64,000 nt of DNA from Streptococcus oralis (GTDB lineage Bacteria; Bacillota; Bacilli; Lactobacillales; Streptococcaceae): assembly GCF_019334565.1 (NCBI RefSeq), contig NZ_CP079724.1:827001-891000 (forward strand), read 5' to 3'. A model generated the notes under the pieces. The model saw only the letters and a list, made by a program, of their open reading frames with translations, was not told where the DNA came from and searched no databases. The stretch's first letter is position 1, and each line of letters opens with the position of its first letter. The position numbers were made by a program, and so were the translations under genes. Shown one piece after another: positions 54,251 to 61,902 of the stretch.

Positions 54251-54778
54251 TTAGCGACGTTTTCGAAGCACTTTATAGACAGCTAGTGCTAATGTATAGT
54301 CTACCATACTATGGACGATTGTGCCAAAACCAACTAGGACAAAGAGAACATAAAACATATTTTCAACATTTGTCCCTGAAGTAGCATAAAAGATGATACA
54401 AGCTATTACTTCAGCAATAGCATGAACAACACCCAAAACAAAGTTAAAAATCCAAGATGCCTTTGGTTTATCCAAGGTTTCAGGGAATTTCTTTAAGTAC
54501 AAAGCCCCCAAAGTACCAAAAACAATGTGAGAGAAGGCACGGAGTACAATAACAGGCGGATAGCCTGCCATCAGAAAACCAAGACTAGAAGCAATAATCA
54601 CAAAAGCAGCCATCAAAGGCGAAAGAAACATGGCGATAAAGATGGGGATATGACTTCCCAAGGTGTAAGAAGCCGGTGGGATAACGATTTTAAAAGGCAT
54701 AATGATTGGAATCAAAATCGCTATTGCAGTGAGTAGGGCAGTCATAGTCATAAACTGCGTTTTTTTCCGTATATCCAT
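54251..54778 (-). CDS. niaX: Niacin transporter NiaX (ECF-type S component)
   Basis: Membrane substrate-binding subunit for nicotinic acid uptake, 175 residues, about six transmembrane helices: LLTAIAILIPIIMPFKIVIPPASYTLGSHIPIFIAMFLSP is characteristic. It presumably works with the shared ECF energising module encoded elsewhere. ATG 54778 (MDIRKKTQ) has GGAGG five bases upstream; a longer frame from 54808 would begin inside the operator. Operon with niaR. Confidence 0.9.
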   Translation of the reverse strand: MDIRKKTQFMTMTALLTAIAILIPIIMPFKIVIPPASYTLGSHIPIFIAMFLSPLMAAFVIIASSLGFLMAGYPPVIVLRAFSHIVFGTLGALYLKKFPETLDKPKASWIFNFVLGVVHAIAEVIACIIFYATSGTNVENMFYVLFVLVGFGTIVHSMVDYTLALAVYKVLRKRR

Positions 54779-54788
54779 AAGAACCTCC

Positions 54789-54811
54789 ATTTGTCTGTAT
54801 ATACACAAGTA
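54789..54811. promoter_or_regulatory. NiaR operator over the niaX -10 region
   Basis: Contains a palindromic TGTATATACA core and matches my recollection of the 23-base pneumococcal NiaR site at about 20 positions. The minus-strand -10 TATACT (54813-54808) overlaps it, so NiaR binding would block RNA polymerase. Confidence 0.75.
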
Positions 54812-54913
54812 TAGTACAATAAATCGCCAATCAAGTCAAGAAGTATTATTGATTTTTCAGGAAAATTTGGTTAAAATGTGGTAAAGAATAATAGGAACTG
54901 AGGATAAATTGTG

Positions 54914-55273
54914 ATGATACTTTTTGTTTACCTAATCGTGGTAATCGTGATGATGTCAAAACAGAAAAGTGAAGGGAAAGTAGTCTCAGGTTGGACTCGC
55001 TTCCTAGTTTATAGTTTATTGGTCCTTTCGCTACTCTCTCTATTAGCAAGTGGCCTGGCTGTTTCACTCTTCAGCCTTCCTTTATTAGGTTTTCTTTTGA
55101 TGGCAGCAATACTCGAAATTGCTTATTTCGTCAGATTGGTGATTGCATTTGGTTTGATTTTTCTATCTCTAACCCTATATTTGGATAGCCAGAAAAGCCA
55201 GCAACCTACACCTCTTTCGTATCATCTCCTGCGCTTTGGCTTTCACATTCTATTGGTGTTTCTCATGTTTTAA
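54914..55273 (+). CDS. Small membrane protein of unknown function
   Basis: A 119-residue protein with four predicted hydrophobic segments and little else: MILFVYLIVVIVMM, then VVSGWTRFLVYSLLVLSLLSLLASGL, a glycine-containing middle, and LRFGFHILLVFLMF at the end. No recognised family. A GTG one codon upstream (54911) is an alternative start; the only ribosome site is GAGG about 13 bases upstream. It lies divergent from niaX and convergent with panT. Confidence 0.6.
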   Translation: MILFVYLIVVIVMMSKQKSEGKVVSGWTRFLVYSLLVLSLLSLLASGLAVSLFSLPLLGFLLMAAILEIAYFVRLVIAFGLIFLSLTLYLDSQKSQQPTPLSYHLLRFGFHILLVFLMF

Positions 55274-55279
55274 ATGCTA

Positions 55280-55317
55280 AACTCCACCTTCAGGATGAAA
55301 GTGGAGTTAATTTTTTA
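55280..55317. terminator. Terminator between the small membrane protein gene and panT
   Basis: AACTCCAC (55280-55287) pairs with GTGGAGTT (55301-55308), with T6 downstream on the plus strand. Confidence 0.78.
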
Positions 55318-55878
55318 TTTCTTCAAGATTTCGAGACGTGGGACAATTGCTACTGTTAGAATGGAAGAAATGACAAGCTCGGCAATTGAGTTTGTAGAGA
55401 TGACAGTTGCTAGGAGTTTTTGGATATTTCCATCGAAGACATTTCCAAAAAGGAAGAAGATTCCCCCAAGGACAAAGACGGTGTTGGTAAGGGAACCGAG
55501 AGCACCAGCAAAGATGAGACCCGTTCTGCTTTTTAATAATTTATAAACCAAGTAAGGTGTCAAACCAATCAAAACGCGAGGGACAATAGCGATAATCGCG
55601 GAATAGATGTTTCCGTTCGGTACGAATGGTGAGAAGAGGTAGCTGGTTGGAAGGATGGTAATCGTGTTTACTGTTAAGCTAAGTAGCCCCATAAGAAAAC
55701 CAAGTGTAACTCCAACTCGAGGGCCATAGATGATACTAGCAATAATGACTGGAATATGAACGATAGTTGGTTTAATCGGGAATGGGAAAAGGTTAAATAG
55801 GAGAGAACTCAAAAAGTGGATAACGAGCATAACTGCAAAAAAGATAGCAATTGGAGCAATGTTAGAGCGTTTGTTCAT
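55315..55878 (-). CDS. panT: ECF transporter S component, probably pantothenate (PanT)
   Basis: A 187-residue S component with six helices: FLSSLLFNLFPFPIKPTIVHIPVIIASIIYGPRVGVTLGFLMGLLSL is characteristic of vitamin-specific ECF subunits. Position directly after coaC (17-base overlap with its end) in a CoA-synthesis operon supports pantothenate as the ligand. It requires the shared EcfA1A2T module, which is not in the window. Confidence 0.87.
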   Translation of the reverse strand: MNKRSNIAPIAIFFAVMLVIHFLSSLLFNLFPFPIKPTIVHIPVIIASIIYGPRVGVTLGFLMGLLSLTVNTITILPTSYLFSPFVPNGNIYSAIIAIVPRVLIGLTPYLVYKLLKSRTGLIFAGALGSLTNTVFVLGGIFFLFGNVFDGNIQKLLATVISTNSIAELVISSILTVAIVPRLEILKK

Positions 55879-56413
55879 TGAGGGTTTCCTTTATTCTTTC
55901 TAAAATAGTATTCAGGTCAGCTAGGGCGCCTTTGCCGTGATCGCCACAGGCTAGTAGAGATTCTTTTGGAGAGATAATCTGATAACCATAGGTCTCTAAT
56001 TTTTTTAGATTAGCCTGAGTTGCCGGATGGTCATACATCTTTGTATTCATGGCTGGTGCGACTAACTTTTTGACGTGGCCTGGCAGGGCAAGTGCTGTAC
56101 TTGTCACCATGTTGTCCGCAAATCCGTGGGCTAACTTTGCAATGGTATTAGCAGTAGCTGGGGCTACAATAAAAAGGTCAGTTCTTTTGCCTAGTTCGAT
56201 ATGATTGACTTGATCAGGATAAGGTTCCTTCATGACATCAAGGTGGACAGGATTTTGAGAGAGGACCTGTAGTGTCAACGGTTGGATAAACTCTCTTGCC
56301 GCCTCGGTCATTAAGACAGTGACATGATGGCCTTGTTTTTTCAAAGAACTGACTAAATCAGCTGCTTTATAGGAGGCTATGGAACCTGTCACTGCGATGA
56401 GAATATTTGCCAT
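55862..56413 (-). CDS. coaC: Phosphopantothenoylcysteine decarboxylase
   Basis: FMN enzyme that decarboxylates phosphopantothenoylcysteine to phosphopantetheine in CoA synthesis, 183 residues. It shows the flavoprotein start ILIAVTGSIASYKAADL, the conserved histidine in NHIELGKRTDLFIVAPATANTIAKLAHGFADNMV, PAMNTKMYDHPATQANLKKL and the substrate-loop cysteine in ACGDHGKGAL. In streptococci CoaB and CoaC are separate proteins, as here. It lies 11 bases after coaB. Confidence 0.94.
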   Translation of the reverse strand: MANILIAVTGSIASYKAADLVSSLKKQGHHVTVLMTEAAREFIQPLTLQVLSQNPVHLDVMKEPYPDQVNHIELGKRTDLFIVAPATANTIAKLAHGFADNMVTSTALALPGHVKKLVAPAMNTKMYDHPATQANLKKLETYGYQIISPKESLLACGDHGKGALADLNTILERIKETLNEQTL

Positions 56414-56424
56414 GGCTTTCCTTT

Positions 56425-57114
56425 CTATGAATCGTATGCTTGAATTTTTTCAAGGAGGAGGTTTGCGATTTCCTCTTTGGTTTGAACGGTTTTGAGTTCC
56501 TCTTTCTCAACAAAGATTGCTTGATGCTGGTTTGCTGAAATTTGAGTCAGGTCATTTGCAATGATCAAGTCTGCTTGGTTCTTGATAAGACTCTGTCTAG
56601 CAACTTCAATAAGATGATCCTCAGTAACATCAACCAACAGTTTGAAACCAATCAGATGGATAGAAGGATTCCAGTCTTTGACTAGAGAGATGATTTTTGG
56701 AGTCTTTTTAAGGAACAAAACCTGAACTTCATCAGTTGAAGAAATCTTAGTCTGATGATTCTGCTTGCTTAAAAATTCTTCTAAATTAGAGCTAGCCTGA
56801 ACTTCCTCAAGTCCCGTCATATAAACAGGAGTGTAGTCAGACACAGCCATTGAGTGGATTAAGACCTGATATTCCTTAACAAGTTTTTGCATCACAATTA
56901 GAAGGTCGTTGGTATTATCAATTTCTCGAATGCTTAGGTTGGGATGAGCTTCTGGCTTTAAAGCTCGTTTTGTCGTTATCAAACAAACTTCATGCCCCGC
57001 AGCAAGCAAGGTTTCTGTGATGATTTTCCCCAAGCGACCTGTAGAATGGTTAGTAATAGAGCGGACACTATCAATAGCTTCACTGGTACCGCCCGATGTG
57101 ACTAAAATTTTCAT
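56425..57114 (-). CDS. coaB: Phosphopantothenate-cysteine ligase
   Basis: Condenses 4'-phosphopantothenate with cysteine, 229 residues from ATG 57114. It shows ILVTSGGTSEAIDSVRSITNHSTGRLGKIITETLL (nucleotide-binding opening), MAVSDYTPV and the LIGFKLLVDV and ADLIIANDL motifs, typical of the monofunctional streptococcal CoaB. A longer frame to 57159 runs through the promoter. The ATG lies exactly six bases after TACAAT and has no ribosome site, so the mRNA should be leaderless. First gene of coaB-coaC-panT. Confidence 0.93.
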   Translation of the reverse strand: MKILVTSGGTSEAIDSVRSITNHSTGRLGKIITETLLAAGHEVCLITTKRALKPEAHPNLSIREIDNTNDLLIVMQKLVKEYQVLIHSMAVSDYTPVYMTGLEEVQASSNLEEFLSKQNHQTKISSTDEVQVLFLKKTPKIISLVKDWNPSIHLIGFKLLVDVTEDHLIEVARQSLIKNQADLIIANDLTQISANQHQAIFVEKEELKTVQTKEEIANLLLEKIQAYDS

Positions 57115-57120
57115 AGGACT

Positions 57121-57149
57121 ATTGTACACAAAAATGATATGCAAGTCAA
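57121..57149 (-). promoter_or_regulatory. coaB-coaC-panT promoter
   Basis: Minus strand: TTGACT (57149-57144), 17-base spacer, TACAAT (57126-57121), six bases before the coaB ATG. Confidence 0.82.
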
Positions 57150-57181
57150 AGAAAAGCATTTAAAAGAAAAATATATTATTA

Positions 57182-57210
57182 TTGACATTTATAGTAATAA
57201 ATAAGATAAT
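57182..57210 (+). promoter_or_regulatory. Promoter of the 57241-59875 cassette
   Basis: TTGACA (57182-57187), 17-base spacer, GATAAT (57205-57210); the first gene follows with AGGGG seven bases before its ATG. Confidence 0.8.
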
Positions 57211-57240
57211 GAATCTAAGTAAATTAATAGGGGTATTATT

Positions 57241-58407
57241 ATGGATTTTTTTAAATTTGCAGACAACATTGCAAAGGAAGCTGGTAAAGTATTGAATGAT
57301 GTCGGTTCTGCTACTAGCGAAGCTTTAAATGAAGCGAGTAAATTTACTGGAGAAGTTATTACTGAATCTGTAAAAACTATAGGTGAAGTATCAAGCCAAG
57401 TTGGTAATGTTGTCTCAGATGTCTCAGTGAAAGCTGTTGGAGTTGCCGGAGATGTAGCACATCAGATAACAAATGTGACTTCTGAAACATTTAACGAAGC
57501 TGGGAAAATAGCGAATAATACAAAAGAACAAATTGAATCGGTAGACCTTTTTAATTCTAAACTAAGACAAGAAGCTGTTGATGGATATAATGAAGCTATT
57601 AGTTGTTATAATGAGGAAGCTGATAGCTTGGCTAATAAATCAATAGAGCTTTATCAGGTTAGGGATAAAGCTATCAAAGTTGTAAAAATTGTTGAAGAAA
57701 GAATTAACAAACTAGCAAATAAACCAAAAGAGTTTGAAACAAAATTAGAAGCAATTGATGTTGAAATTCAGAATTTTGAAGATAAGCAAATTGCTATTTC
57801 ACAGTCAATTAAGGAAGCTGAATTAGCAAGTGGTAGCACAGCGGCTACGGCTTCACTTAGCGCATTAGGAGTAACAGTTGCAACTTTAGGGCCTACTGCC
57901 GCTATGGGTGTTGCAACTACATTTGGTGTTGCATCAACAGGTACTGCAATTTCAAGTTTGACAGGTGCTGCAGCAAATAGCGCCGCTCTGGCTTGGTTAG
58001 GTGGTGGAAGTGTAGCAGCTGGTGGCGGTGGAGTGGCAGCCGGTAACGCATTTTTGGCATTGGCTGGTCCTGTCGGTTGGGGAATTGCAGGCGCTATGTT
58101 GACCGCTTCTGTTGGCGCTGGTGTAGTAGCTAATAGGAAAAATGAAGAAGTTGCAAAAGAGGCTATAGAGGAACAGAAAAAGGTAGAATTGTTGGCTAGA
58201 CAACTTAAAGAAAAAGTAATAGAAGTTACGGAATTAATAGAACTAACTGAAAAACAAACAGAAGGAATTTATTTAGCTAATTTATCTTTAACTGGAATGG
58301 ACTATAGCTTATTTACTGATGACGAAAAATATCAAGCAGGTGCTTTAGTGAATTCAACTCTATCATTGACTGCTATGGTAAATAAGGAAATTAGAATAAA
58401 TGAGTAA
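57241..58407 (+). CDS. Unknown protein: amphipathic repeats, coiled coil and Gly/Ala-rich hydrophobic core
   Basis: A 388-residue protein of no recognised function. Residues about 1-100 form degenerate amphipathic repeats rich in Ala/Val/Gly/Glu (KEAGKVLNDVGSATSEALNE, FTGEVITESVKTIGEVSSQVG), similar in style to LEA or apolipoprotein repeats. Residues 105-195 are predicted coiled coil. Residues about 196-297 are a Gly/Ala-rich hydrophobic core with AALAWLGGGSVAAGGGGVAAG and LALAGPVGWGIAGAML, which could insert in membranes as a glycine-zipper hairpin. A second coiled coil follows (300-340). The gene is AT-rich compared with neighbours, has its own promoter, and overlaps the next gene by 8 bases. 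The core motif seems to recur in uncharacterised bacterial proteins, from memory. Confidence 0.8.
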   Translation: MDFFKFADNIAKEAGKVLNDVGSATSEALNEASKFTGEVITESVKTIGEVSSQVGNVVSDVSVKAVGVAGDVAHQITNVTSETFNEAGKIANNTKEQIESVDLFNSKLRQEAVDGYNEAISCYNEEADSLANKSIELYQVRDKAIKVVKIVEERINKLANKPKEFETKLEAIDVEIQNFEDKQIAISQSIKEAELASGSTAATASLSALGVTVATLGPTAAMGVATTFGVASTGTAISSLTGAAANSAALAWLGGGSVAAGGGGVAAGNAFLALAGPVGWGIAGAMLTASVGAGVVANRKNEEVAKEAIEEQKKVELLARQLKEKVIEVTELIELTEKQTEGIYLANLSLTGMDYSLFTDDEKYQAGALVNSTLSLTAMVNKEIRINE

Positions 58408-59875
58408 CCAGATTATTAATCAAGCTTTTAACCAAGGTATTAGTGCATATGTCAATTGTTTAAATAACTTGAGAATTCAAGATTTACATAATGCTATGAA
58501 AATCATAGAGGATGAAGCACGCAGAGTCATCTTAAACAAGGACAATGCCTCAAAGATTTTAAACTATACGAGAGACAATATTGAAGACGTTATTTTAAAG
58601 AAGCGTGGAGGAGATTATGGTGGTCACGGCTTTATCGCTGAATTTGCAGAAGCAGGGATTGTAAATGCGAGGAGAGCCATTGAAGGGTTAAATCCTATTG
58701 TCGAAGTATTGAATGATAATGGACCAGCCGATTTATTAATTGGTAGAAATACCATTCAAATGAAGTTTTATGGTAATTTACGTGATGAACTAGCTCAATC
58801 GTTTCATTACAGTTCAAAAATGAAAATGATGTTTCCAAAAGATCACGTTCAAGTATTTGAAAAAATAATGGCTGGAGCAAAAGAAGTTGAAGTGAATGGC
58901 AAGAGATTATCCATTAAACAAATTACGGATATACGCCAAATGATTAATGATATCACTGAAAGCAAGGGACTTACTTCATACAAATATTGGATGAAATCCT
59001 CTGCTCTAGATTATAAAGACGCTCAAAAAAATTCAATTCATTCTCTTATAGATTCTGAAGAGAAGAATATTCGTAAAACAGTCAGACTAAAACAAGAAGA
59101 ATTAAATAAAAAAAGATTAGTGGCCCAAAAACATGCATTACCAAATTTAAAAGAAGCTAACAAGGTTGCAAGAAACGCAGCTTTTTTACAGGGTGGTTTA
59201 GCATTAATGTCGACTGTGTATGGGAAATACAAAGAAGGAAAAAGTATTTTTGAATTCGAACAATCAGATTGGTTAGATTGTGGATTGGACACAGCTGAAG
59301 GAGTTGTAAAGGGGGCAATATCTGGTTATTCCATTTACGGATTAACAAATGTCTTTGGTATTAGTGCTCCAAATGCTAGTGCTTTAGTTATGGCAACTTA
59401 TGGAATGATAGACATTATTCTAAAGTATAGAACTACAGAAATAACCCAAGATGAATTTATGAATCTTTTGACATTAAATGTAATGGATACTTCCTTTGCA
59501 ACAATTGGTGCTTGTATTGGTCAGATCATGATTCCAATACCTGTTCTTGGTTCTGTAGTTGGTTCAATATCTACTTCAATAATTTGGGAGATAGGTAAGG
59601 GAATATTAAATGAAAGAGAACAAAGGATAATTCAAGATTACAAAGAAAATCTGAATAGTTACATAAAAACTTTAGACGAAAATTATCTTGTCATTTACAA
59701 CGAAATTATAGAAAAGTATAAAAAATTGGGCGAAATACAAGCATATTCGTTTGATTTGTCAATAAATACTAAACTTAGGTTTGAGTACTCTATTGAGATG
59801 GCAGAAAGTTTAGAAATTGAAGATAATAAAATTCTCCATGATTTGTCTGAAATTGATAATTTCTTTCTTGACTAG
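58400..59875 (+). CDS. Unknown protein with nuclease-like motif and C-terminal membrane segments
   Basis: A 491-residue protein without a firm family. Residues 70-125 contain RGGDYGGHGFIAEFAEAGIV ... NGPADLLIGRNTIQMKF: a histidine/glutamate motif followed by an acidic residue and IQxK, the layout of a PD-(D/E)XK-like active site (candidate residues H76, E81, D111, Q120, K122). I recall similar HGFxAE...NGAD...IQxK domains in mobile-element proteins of unknown role. A charged helical stretch follows (about 205-260), then hydrophobic segments at about 258-275, 298-340 and 362-395. One sampled line is only 25% GC. It is coupled to the preceding gene by an 8-base overlap; together they look like a horizontally acquired two-gene system. 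Confidence 0.8.
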   Translation: MSNQIINQAFNQGISAYVNCLNNLRIQDLHNAMKIIEDEARRVILNKDNASKILNYTRDNIEDVILKKRGGDYGGHGFIAEFAEAGIVNARRAIEGLNPIVEVLNDNGPADLLIGRNTIQMKFYGNLRDELAQSFHYSSKMKMMFPKDHVQVFEKIMAGAKEVEVNGKRLSIKQITDIRQMINDITESKGLTSYKYWMKSSALDYKDAQKNSIHSLIDSEEKNIRKTVRLKQEELNKKRLVAQKHALPNLKEANKVARNAAFLQGGLALMSTVYGKYKEGKSIFEFEQSDWLDCGLDTAEGVVKGAISGYSIYGLTNVFGISAPNASALVMATYGMIDIILKYRTTEITQDEFMNLLTLNVMDTSFATIGACIGQIMIPIPVLGSVVGSISTSIIWEIGKGILNEREQRIIQDYKENLNSYIKTLDENYLVIYNEIIEKYKKLGEIQAYSFDLSINTKLRFEYSIEMAESLEIEDNKILHDLSEIDNFFLD

Positions 59876-59889
59876 ATTATTTTCACATT

Positions 59890-59912
59890 CTTTATAGTCT
59901 AAAACTATAAAG
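59890..59912 (+). terminator. Hairpin after the two-gene cassette
   Basis: Perfect nine-base stem CTTTATAGT / ACTATAAAG with CTAAA loop, but no clean T-run follows, so termination may be weak. Confidence 0.5.
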
Positions 59913-60006
59913 CCATATAAAATTTTTAAAAGAGCCCTAAAAATCTTGAAAATCAGGATATTTACGAACGTTTAGAGAGTTTATGGATGTTAAAAATCTT
60001 GTTTTG

Positions 60007-60015
60007 TGTTATAAT
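60007..60015 (+). promoter_or_regulatory. Extended -10 promoter of fhs
   Basis: TGTTATAAT (60007-60015) with weak -35; the start codon is 33 bases downstream after GAGGAG. Confidence 0.65.
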
Positions 60016-60048
60016 GAATTATCACATTAGAGGTTAGAGGAGTTTTGA

Positions 60049-61719
60049 ATGAAAACAGATATTGAAATCGCACAGAGTATTGAATTGAAACCAATCGTTG
60101 ATGTTGTTGAGAAATTGGGCATTTCTTACGATGATTTGGAATTATATGGAAAGTATAAGGCTAAACTCAGCTTTGATAAAATTCGTGCAGTTGAGAGCAA
60201 TCCAGTTGGGAAATTGATCTTGGTTACTGCCATCAATCCAACACCAGCAGGTGAAGGGAAATCAACTATTACCATTGGTCTTGCGGATGCTTTGAACAAG
60301 ATTGGTAAGAAAACGATGATTGCCATCCGCGAACCGTCTCTTGGCCCAGTAATGGGGATTAAGGGTGGTGCAGCCGGTGGTGGTTATGCCCAAGTGTTGC
60401 CAATGGAAGACATCAACCTTCACTTTACCGGGGATATGCATGCCATTACAACTGCTAACAACGCTCTTTCTGCCTTGATTGACAACCACTTACACCAAGG
60501 AAATGAGCAGGGAATCGACCAACGTCGTATCCTCTGGAAACGTGTAGTAGACTTGAATGACCGTGCCCTTCGTCATGTAACCGTTGGACTTGGTGGTCCT
60601 CTAAACGGTATTCCTCGTGAGGATGGTTTTGATATTACAGTTGCTTCAGAAATCATGGCCATTCTTTGCTTGGCGACTGATATTGAAGATTTGAAAAAGC
60701 GCTTGGCTAGCATCGTTATTGGCTATCGCTATGACCGTACACCAGTTACTGTTGGTGATTTACAGGTAGAGGGGGCTTTAGCATTGATTTTGAAAGATGC
60801 TATCAAACCGAACTTGGTTCAGACAATTTACGGTACACCTGCCTTTGTACACGGTGGTCCTTTTGCCAATATTGCTCATGGATGTAACTCTGTTTTGGCA
60901 ACAAGCACAGCCCTTCGCTTGGCTGACTATACTGTTACTGAAGCTGGTTTTGGTGCAGACCTTGGTGCTGAGAAATTCCTTGATATCAAGACACCAAACT
61001 TGCCAACATCTCCAGATGCAGTTGTCATCGTCGCAACCCTTCGTGCCCTTAAGATGAATGGTGGTGTAGCTAAGGACGCTTTGACAGAGGAAAATGTAGA
61101 AGCAGTTCGTTCAGGTTTTGCTAACTTGAAACGCCACGTTGAGAACATCCGTAAGTTCGGTATTCCAGCAGTTGTAGCTATCAATGAATTTGTTTCTGAT
61201 ACAGAGGCTGAAATCGCAGCCTTGAAGGAACTTTGTGCCTCAATCGATGTACCAGTAGAATTGGCTAGTGTCTGGGCTGATGGCGCAGAAGGTGGTGTAA
61301 CACTTGCCGAAACGGTTGTTAAAACTATCTCTGAAAATCCAGCCAACTACACTCGTCTTTATGACAATGACCTTTCTGTCCAAGAAAAGATTGAAAAGAT
61401 TGTTACTGAGATCTACCGTGGTAGCAAAGTGAACTTTGAGAAAAAAGCCCAAACGCAAATTGCCCAAATCGTTCAGAATGGTTGGGACAAATTGCCAATC
61501 TGTATGGCTAAAACTCAGTACAGTTTCTCAGACAACCCGAATGCACTCGGAGCCCCAGAAAACTTTGAAATTACCATTCGTGAGTTGGTACCGAAATTAG
61601 GTGCAGGCTTTATCGTTGCTCTAACTGGTGATGTTATGACTATGCCAGGCCTTCCAAAACGACCAGCAGCTCTCAATATGGATGTTGAAAGTGACGGGAC
61701 CGTTCTAGGCTTGTTCTAG
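60049..61719 (+). CDS. fhs: Formate-tetrahydrofolate ligase
   Basis: ATP-dependent synthesis of 10-formyltetrahydrofolate for purine and formyl-Met synthesis. The 556-residue protein has the P-loop [14 protein letters not shown] (about 65-78), the folate-site sequence [36 protein letters not shown], and [17 protein letters not shown]. Full length. It is a single gene, flanked by the AT-rich cassette and pcrA. Confidence 0.96.
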   Translation: MKTDIEIAQSIELKPIVDVVEKLGISYDDLELYGKYKAKLSFDKIRAVESNPVGKLILVTAINPTPAGEGKSTITIGLADALNKIGKKTMIAIREPSLGPVMGIKGGAAGGGYAQVLPMEDINLHFTGDMHAITTANNALSALIDNHLHQGNEQGIDQRRILWKRVVDLNDRALRHVTVGLGGPLNGIPREDGFDITVASEIMAILCLATDIEDLKKRLASIVIGYRYDRTPVTVGDLQVEGALALILKDAIKPNLVQTIYGTPAFVHGGPFANIAHGCNSVLATSTALRLADYTVTEAGFGADLGAEKFLDIKTPNLPTSPDAVVIVATLRALKMNGGVAKDALTEENVEAVRSGFANLKRHVENIRKFGIPAVVAINEFVSDTEAEIAALKELCASIDVPVELASVWADGAEGGVTLAETVVKTISENPANYTRLYDNDLSVQEKIEKIVTEIYRGSKVNFEKKAQTQIAQIVQNGWDKLPICMAKTQYSFSDNPNALGAPENFEITIRELVPKLGAGFIVALTGDVMTMPGLPKRPAALNMDVESDGTVLGLF

Positions 61720-61737
61720 TAAATTGCAATTGATTTA

Positions 61738-61770
61738 AATGAGTTTGGAAAAGATTTCCAAGCTCATTTT
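61738..61770 (+). terminator. fhs intrinsic terminator
   Basis: AATGAGTTTGGAAA pairs with TTTCCAAGCTCATT (one G-U), loop AGA, T-run after. Confidence 0.88.
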
Positions 61771-61860
61771 CTTGTCTAGATATGAGGCGTTGTCGTCAGC
61801 TGATAATAGAGTTACTTTCTAGACGCAATCAGTCTAGGTAAAGATATTTTCCCTGATTTC

Positions 61861-61869
61861 TGATATAAT
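61861..61869 (+). promoter_or_regulatory. Extended -10 promoter of pcrA
   Basis: TGATATAAT (61861-61869); the start at 61903 follows AAGGAAG. Confidence 0.68.
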
Positions 61870-61902
61870 AGAAACATTGACTTCAAGAGTAAGGAAGAAA
61901 AA

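Noticed and set aside
60927..61346. 139-codon minus-strand open frame inside fhs
   Set aside because: Antisense to a full-length housekeeping gene with no supporting signals.
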